The translations under genes were made by a program, and so were the position numbers. This document shows positions 58,621-64,000 of a stretch of DNA of 64,000 nucleotides, piece by piece. Within the stretch, counting starts at the first letter, position 1; every line of letters starts with the position of its first letter. The notes below the pieces were generated by a model. It was not told where the DNA came from. It saw only the letters and a list, made by a program, of their open reading frames with translations, and did not search any database. The stretch is from the NCBI GenBank assembly GCA_030562195.1, contig CM060203.1, forward strand, positions 3,920,208 to 3,984,207, written 5' to 3'. The DNA comes from Nipponacmea schrenckii (taxonomy: Eukaryota > Mollusca > Gastropoda > Lottiidae).

Positions 58621-59089
58621 TGCCTTTTATATAAACAAAAATAACGGTGAATTTGAGTGATAAAAATGTTACTTCCAGTGTTATTTTTAATGAGTTTTAT
58701 TTGGGGGGGGGGGTATTTTTACCTGTAGCTATTCAAAGATGTTTTAGATTTTGAAGCACGAAAACGTTAACCTATATATATATAATAACACTGCACATCG
58801 AACTCGCTGGCCTTGATTTTTTTTGACTTTGTAAACTAACACTAGTTGAAAATCTAATAAACAACTCACTTGAGTTATTTTTACCACAATAGTGAAATAT
58901 AAATCCAATCAGTCTACCCTAGTCTTGTACCAACTACCCAATTGTTATCTCCTGGTGAAAAACTGTATCCCCCTTGTTCACCTACGTTGTGATATTCTAA
59001 CCTTAATGGTGGCCTTGTTAGTGATTTTGTAACCTTATCGTTTCACCGTAAGTTCCACATTAGCTGAAATCTCAGCTAAAAACGACTCG

Positions 59090-59662
59090 AACCTTTTACC
59101 ATTACCAAATTCTTCTGTTCATCCATGTAATACAACCCGCTGTCAAACATGTCCCTTTATTTTGCCCACTGATTTTTTTAAAAATACACGTACAGGTGCA
59201 ATTTTTCAAGTTAATGACAAACTTAGTTGTACCAGCAGTAACATCATTTATCTTATCTCCTGTACAAGATGTAGCCAACAATACGTCGGCGAGACAATGA
59301 ATTCGTTAAGGGTTCGCTTTAATCATCACCGATCTGACATCAACCTCAAAAAAACAAATAAAACAGTATCTAAACACTTTAACCAATCCAATCATCAATT
59401 AACAGACCTAAAAATTATTCCAATAGAATAGATATATGAACAACCTGGTATGAATACTAAGAAAGTTCGATTAATTCGTGAAAACTTTTGGATTAACAAA
59501 TTACAAACCATGCATCCGTTCGGCATGAATATCCAAGTAGACTTTCAGATTATACCCTTGGTTATTCAATACAATAGTACAGCTGGTCAAGTTCCTCGTA
59601 TAATTATCCACCTCTACAAACAATTGCAAGAAAAATTCCCAACAGTTTTACAAACGATTTAG
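59090..59662 (+). pseudogene. Penelope-like element C-terminus with GIY-YIG nuclease
   Basis: A frame without its own ATG reads CNTTRCQTCPFI (paired-Cys motif upstream of the nuclease), then IIYLISCTRCSQQYVGET and LRVRFNHHRSDI, the GIY-YIG endonuclease of Penelope-like retroelements. KHFNQSNHQLTDLKIIPIE ends at a TAG, after which the same phase resumes IYEQPGMNTKKVRLIRENFW and INKLQTMHPFGMN, the normal C-terminus. The reverse transcriptase is absent: a 5'-truncated dead copy. Confidence 0.85.
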
Positions 59663-61724
59663 TTGTCGCCTATACCCGAAATAAAATTTTAAATGATATC
59701 TTGGTCCGTGGTAGATTACCTCTCCTTTCTTAGATTCATTTCTTTTCTCCTTATTTCTGATGTAACCACTATCTATAGAGTGCCTTTCCTCGTCATTATC
59801 TTCAACATGCTTTAAGGCTATGTCCCTTTTCTCCCTTTTTTCCATTAAACTTTTCATTTTCACAAGTAAAAAACATTTATTATAATTGATATTCCTTTGA
59901 TATTAATGTTCCTGTGGGAACCAGTAGTATTTTTTTACATTTCAGATTATAAAGATTATAGATGATTACTTGAACTTTTCATTCCATTTTTTTTTGCACA
60001 ACTGCACATACAATTCCTTATCACTGGAGGTAATGCCTACATGCCTGTGCCTGTGCTTTCGTAACATTGCTTAACCGCAATGTTACAACCTACAATCCCT
60101 AACTTGTAGTTGTAATTATACCGACCTACCTCACTGTTGATCCTATCATTTACTTTACCTGATGATCCTACTTACTTACTTATGTCATTAATTGACCGTT
60201 ATATACTTTTGCTTAAAACTGTAATTGAAGCTAATTTAGAGTTTACAGAATTTGTTTCCGGTTTGATTCTCCCCGATGTACAAGTCTGGGCGGGAACACA
60301 TACTCCATAAGGAAAATAGGATAAACGATCTGGGACTGCTGGTTAGATTACCTCTATTCTGATCTAACTATAAACTACATGTAGTCTTACAATGTGTTTT
60401 TAAGTCTCAAAAGTTTGATTCATTCGCTAATTGGCCCTTAAAGACTAACAAGGTACAGAAACTGCCATGGTAAAGAGATTGACAAGATATTGGAGAGACT
60501 GACAAGGTATCAGAATGGTTCTCAGGACTCCGGGGAAACACAGTTGTGTCGTATCATAAAGAATTACAATCAGTGTCCAACTGTCATCGTATGGTGGTAA
60601 TTACAAGATTATTAGACAAGGCGAGTCTGGTATTTCATCGAATTAATTCACCCTCATTATTCCTCGACTGGTTGATTTAAACATAGCTTCATTACAATCA
60701 TATAATCATGATCATTAGAAAAATGCGGTTTTCCTTGGCGGCCATATCATCATAGACAATAATATCATGAAGGAAAAAAAATAGTCATCAGACATTGTCA
60801 TTATAGGAATTATATGGACTATCATATAGAACGCCATTGCGAACACTTACTACAGAAAGGAGTATAATTTATATAACAATCCTTAATCTCTCGACAGTTT
60901 CCGTTCATTTTATTTGGGCAGAGCGCAACGAAGTTCATAAAACAAGTATTAGGCCTCCTTCTTCTACTGACATTAATACTACAATCCAAAAACTGTACAC
61001 ATCAACCCAAAACAAAACAAATAGCTGAAGACTGCAAACAACTAATTAATTCCTAATGAATTTATGAAGCTGATACACGCTATCCCGGTGGGCTATTATA
61101 AATTCTTATATCAGATCTACGATAGATACTGATCTGTAACCCGAAACTTAGACTACAGCTTAGCCAACAGATATGATGTGAATTAGCGGACAAACAACTA
61201 GACCCCACTCCTTCCAACCCTTAGAAATATTTTGCGCTCTGACAAAAGAAGGCCGTGCAGTCAAATTGGTTGGACACTAAATCTCCATCTAATGAAAGTT
61301 AAATGCAAAAAATATATTTCGGACTATGTGCTAACGGATTCCAAAGCCACCATATTAATCTATTATAACACAAAGCATATGAATGGTTGGTTTAGTGTTA
61401 TCTTTGATAAAACCTAATACTCCATTAGTGTTAGATGTGTAGCTGGGGGCAGGTTGATATCTATTCTCTTTCTATTTAATATTTACTTAGTTAAACTGAT
61501 TGATAATTTTTTACTTCTTTGATCGTAATAACTTGGTCACAACTTCAGAATGATAACATGCAATTTCACTTATTTAAACTTTTATTTTTCCCTTTGTTCG
61601 TTGACTATAATGTAATGAAATTTAGTTTTTATGTTCCGTCGGTTCAGCACCTTATTGGATAATGAAATGCAATTTTACCGTTATGTGCTTCATTGAGCTC
61701 ATGTTATTCAATAGAGTTTTATAC
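59663..61724. other. Intergenic, no gene recognised
   Basis: AT-rich. Frames at 59648-59863 (minus), 60837-61028 and 61232-61417 show no recognisable domain or splice context. Confidence 0.45.
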
Positions 61725-62470
61725 ATTATTGGATTTGATTAATGGTTTGAAATTAACATTTACATCGCACTGTTCTCTATAATATTGAACTAATGGAATG
61801 AAATGGATATTTACATCATTCTATTCTCTATAATAAATAACTAATGGAAGGAAATTGATATTTACATCCTATTGTTCTCTTTCTTATTGAACTAACGAGT
61901 TCTTATGATTGAACTAATGGAATGAAATGGATATTTACATCATTCTATTCTCTATAATAAATAACTAATGGAAGGAAATTGATATTTACATCCTATTGTT
62001 CTCTTTCTTATTGAACTAACGAGTTCTATGATTGAACTAATGGAATGAAATGGATATTTACATCATTCTATTCTCTATAATAAATAACTAATGGAAGGAA
62101 ATTGATATTTACATCCTATTGTTCTCTTTCTTATTGAACTAACGAGTTCTTATGATTGAACTAATGGAATGAAATGGATATTTACATCATTCTATTCTCT
62201 ATAATAAATAACTAATGGAAGGAAATTGATATTTACATCCTATTGTTCTCTACCTTATTGAACTAACGAGTTCTATGATTGAACTAATGGAATAAAATGG
62301 ATATTTACATCCTTTACTGTTCTCTATAATAAATAACTAATGGAAGGAAATTGATATTTACATCCTATTGTTCTCTACCTTATTGAACTAACGAGTTCTA
62401 CGATTGAACTAATGGAATGAAATGGATATTTACATCCTTTACTGTTCTCTATGTAATTGGACTGGCGAGA
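61725..62470 (+). repeat. Higher-order satellite: about 123-bp units built of two related 50-70-bp monomers
   Basis: Full units start near 61787, 61911, 62033, 62156, 62278 and 62405. Each has monomer a (AACTAATGGAATGAAATGGA) and monomer b (AACTAATGGAAGGAAATTGA), both continuing TATTTACATC and a TTCTCT block. Single diverged monomers flank the array (61725-61786, 62455-62500), as expected of an array that grew by dimer amplification. Confidence 0.9.
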
Positions 62471-62499
62471 TGAAATGGATATTTATATCCTACTGTTAC

Positions 62500-63773
62500 C
62501 GTAATGAAGTTCTGTATGATATACAAGGTACAAGATGGAAATCATAAGGAACAATCGTTACTTATGTCAACATTAAGAGAAAATAGCTGTTTTTTTGAGC
62601 ACTTAGCATAAATTATAACAAATAATGTTAATGCTTACTGGCTTGAAATTCCACAGAATACGCTGGAGGCGAATATTGTTAGAGCCGCGTGAATCAATCT
62701 GAAAGTGATATACGAAACAACTCCGATCAATATTTAAATCAGATGGAAAACTAAGAATCTACTTTCAGAAGCTCTGATAATGTTTAGTGGGCGGAGATAT
62801 TTAAACCCGTAAGCATCAAGACTATTAAAATTTATAGGGTCGAGATATTCCTATTGCATTTCATGCCAAATGTTATCACACTGTACATATATTTTTTTTG
62901 TATTTAGATCACTTTCATTTTAGCAGATAAATATTAAAGATATCATGTGATTTTCAAACTTGTCAACCAACGAGCTTTTGCTGAGCTATGTTTGATTTTG
63001 TTGTGTAAATATGAACACACGTACAGCACTCGTGAATATATGAGTTCTGTCGTACAGGTCGAACTTCTCAGATTTTAACATCGTTTTGATTTTCTCCCGT
63101 CATCCCATCTATTACTTTTTCATAGTTTAGGCCGATAAACCAAATCAACACACAACATAGTAAATGTTAACATGAGATAAAAAGATCAAGTAAATGTCAA
63201 ACGACCTGATCATGATTGAATGGTTGTTAATATATAATAATATTGTAAGTTTAAACTAATTACTTAACTGTTGGCTCTTACAGAAATAGCCTACAAAATG
63301 TCAACCACGTAAAGTCATACGAAACTACTTCATATGGTTCTTACTTGAAAATAAAGGAATCTTTTCAAAACAGTGGCATTAGCTTTTTGTCTCATGTACA
63401 AGAAAGAAGAAATTTATAGAACATATAATAATTCAATATAAATAAAAAGAAAGACTAACAATAAATATAACATTTCACATATAATATAAATGTAGTTCTA
63501 ACAACATTTTATCTACCATTTACCCTTACTAGACAAACATAAATAACCCCATCCCTCTTTAGATCAATAATATAGAAACAATGTTTCTATGCCACCCCAC
63601 TAAAAAACAGACAGTATACAGTAAAGATCTGAACATAATATTCTATGTCCTTGTTTAGTAAAAACATATAAGATAAGAGTGTATATGTAAATATAAAACT
63701 TTGTGAAAATATATTTTATAAAAAAATTAAGTAAATGTAAAAAACTGTCCAATCCCTGTAGATAAACTTGGTA
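62500..63773. other. Likely 3' UTR and flank of the SOCS-box gene
   Basis: AT-rich, without coding features. The part next to 63773 should be the 3' UTR of the minus-strand gene. Confidence 0.4.
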
Positions 63774-64000
63774 TCAGGTGTCAAACTCTAAAAGTGAGAG
63801 ATAGGCCTGCATTGGTAGAGGTAGGATTCCTGACAGTCCTTGAAGCTTCCTGATAAAATCAGGCTTCAAGACTTGGCGGAGTCGATTTCGACATTGTTGT
63901 TGAAGAATCATTGGTCTAACGGCAAGATTCGATTTTTCAACAGTTTCATAAAATTTTTCAATGGTAAAAGTCTGGTATATTGCAGATCTTTGAAAATGGG
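63774..64000 (-). CDS. SOCS-box protein, terminal exon (ASB-like), partial
   Basis: A minus-strand frame open from the window edge to a TGA at 63774-63776, 74 residues. It reads FYETVEKSNLAVRPMILQQQ, then CRNRLRQVLKPDFIRKL, then LSGILPLPMQAYLSLLEFDT. The C-terminal 40 residues fit a SOCS box: L--CR--IR--L followed by I--LPLP--LK-YL. That box recruits Elongin B/C and a Cullin-5 ubiquitin ligase. Ankyrin-repeat and SOCS-box (ASB) proteins end this way, but SPRY-, WD40- and SH2-type SOCS proteins do too; the substrate domain lies beyond the right edge. Confidence 0.6.
   Translation of the reverse strand, partial: HFQRSAIYQTFTIEKFYETVEKSNLAVRPMILQQQCRNRLRQVLKPDFIRKLQGLSGILPLPMQAYLSLLEFDT

Overview
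The window is nuclear DNA from an invertebrate animal. The genes are intron-rich with GT-AG splice sites, the intergenic DNA is AT-rich, and many transposon and minisatellite families interrupt it. A lophotrochozoan-style orphan GPCR, DIRS, Penelope and CR1-like elements and overall style suggest a marine mollusc, probably a gastropod. The taxon is an inference. All gene models were built by hand from splice motifs, reading frame and remembered family motifs; no database was searched.

Layout, left to right. (1) 502-4067, minus: 5' exons of an RBM45-like RNA-binding protein; intron 1 holds a foldback repeat and a dead Mutator-like element. It is divergent from (2) 4395-5387, plus: a GT43 beta-1,3-glucuronosyltransferase. 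(3) 6338-7565, plus: a two-exon D123/ATP-grasp (CDC123-like) protein. (4) 8912-10487, minus: enkurin, complete in four exons. (5) 11875-20828, minus: calpain-7, 19 exons, 836 codons, with two striking intronic arrays. One is about 28 copies of a 55-bp unit that each carry a copy of the exon 17 splice donor. The other is a 28-bp minisatellite that stays open in the calpain frame. (6) 21983-29166, plus: secreted GDSL phospholipase B1-like enzyme, 13 exons. (7) 29754-31364: two inverted-repeat DNA transposon derivatives. (8) 32573-33208, plus: Rpp25-like Alba protein. (9) 33209-44803: gene-poor, with TTAA-flanked and foldback elements and a repeat rich in AAGGTCA. (10) 44804-50968, minus: degraded DIRS-type retrotransposon (gag, RT-RNase H, tyrosine recombinase), interrupted by a Tigger/pogo element that itself carries a TTAA-flanked MITE. 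(11) 51353-52471, plus: intronless class A GPCR. (12) 55011-59662: graveyard of LINE, CR1-like and Penelope fragments and satellites. (13) 61725-62470: higher-order satellite. (14) 63774-64000, minus: terminal exon encoding a SOCS box, running off the window.

The host genes do not form one pathway. They are housekeeping or ciliary genes (RNA binding, proteoglycan linker synthesis, translation factor assembly, sperm axoneme, ESCRT-linked protease, RNase P/MRP) plus a digestive-type lipase and a receptor. The most unusual structure is the amplified exon-intron junction in calpain-7.
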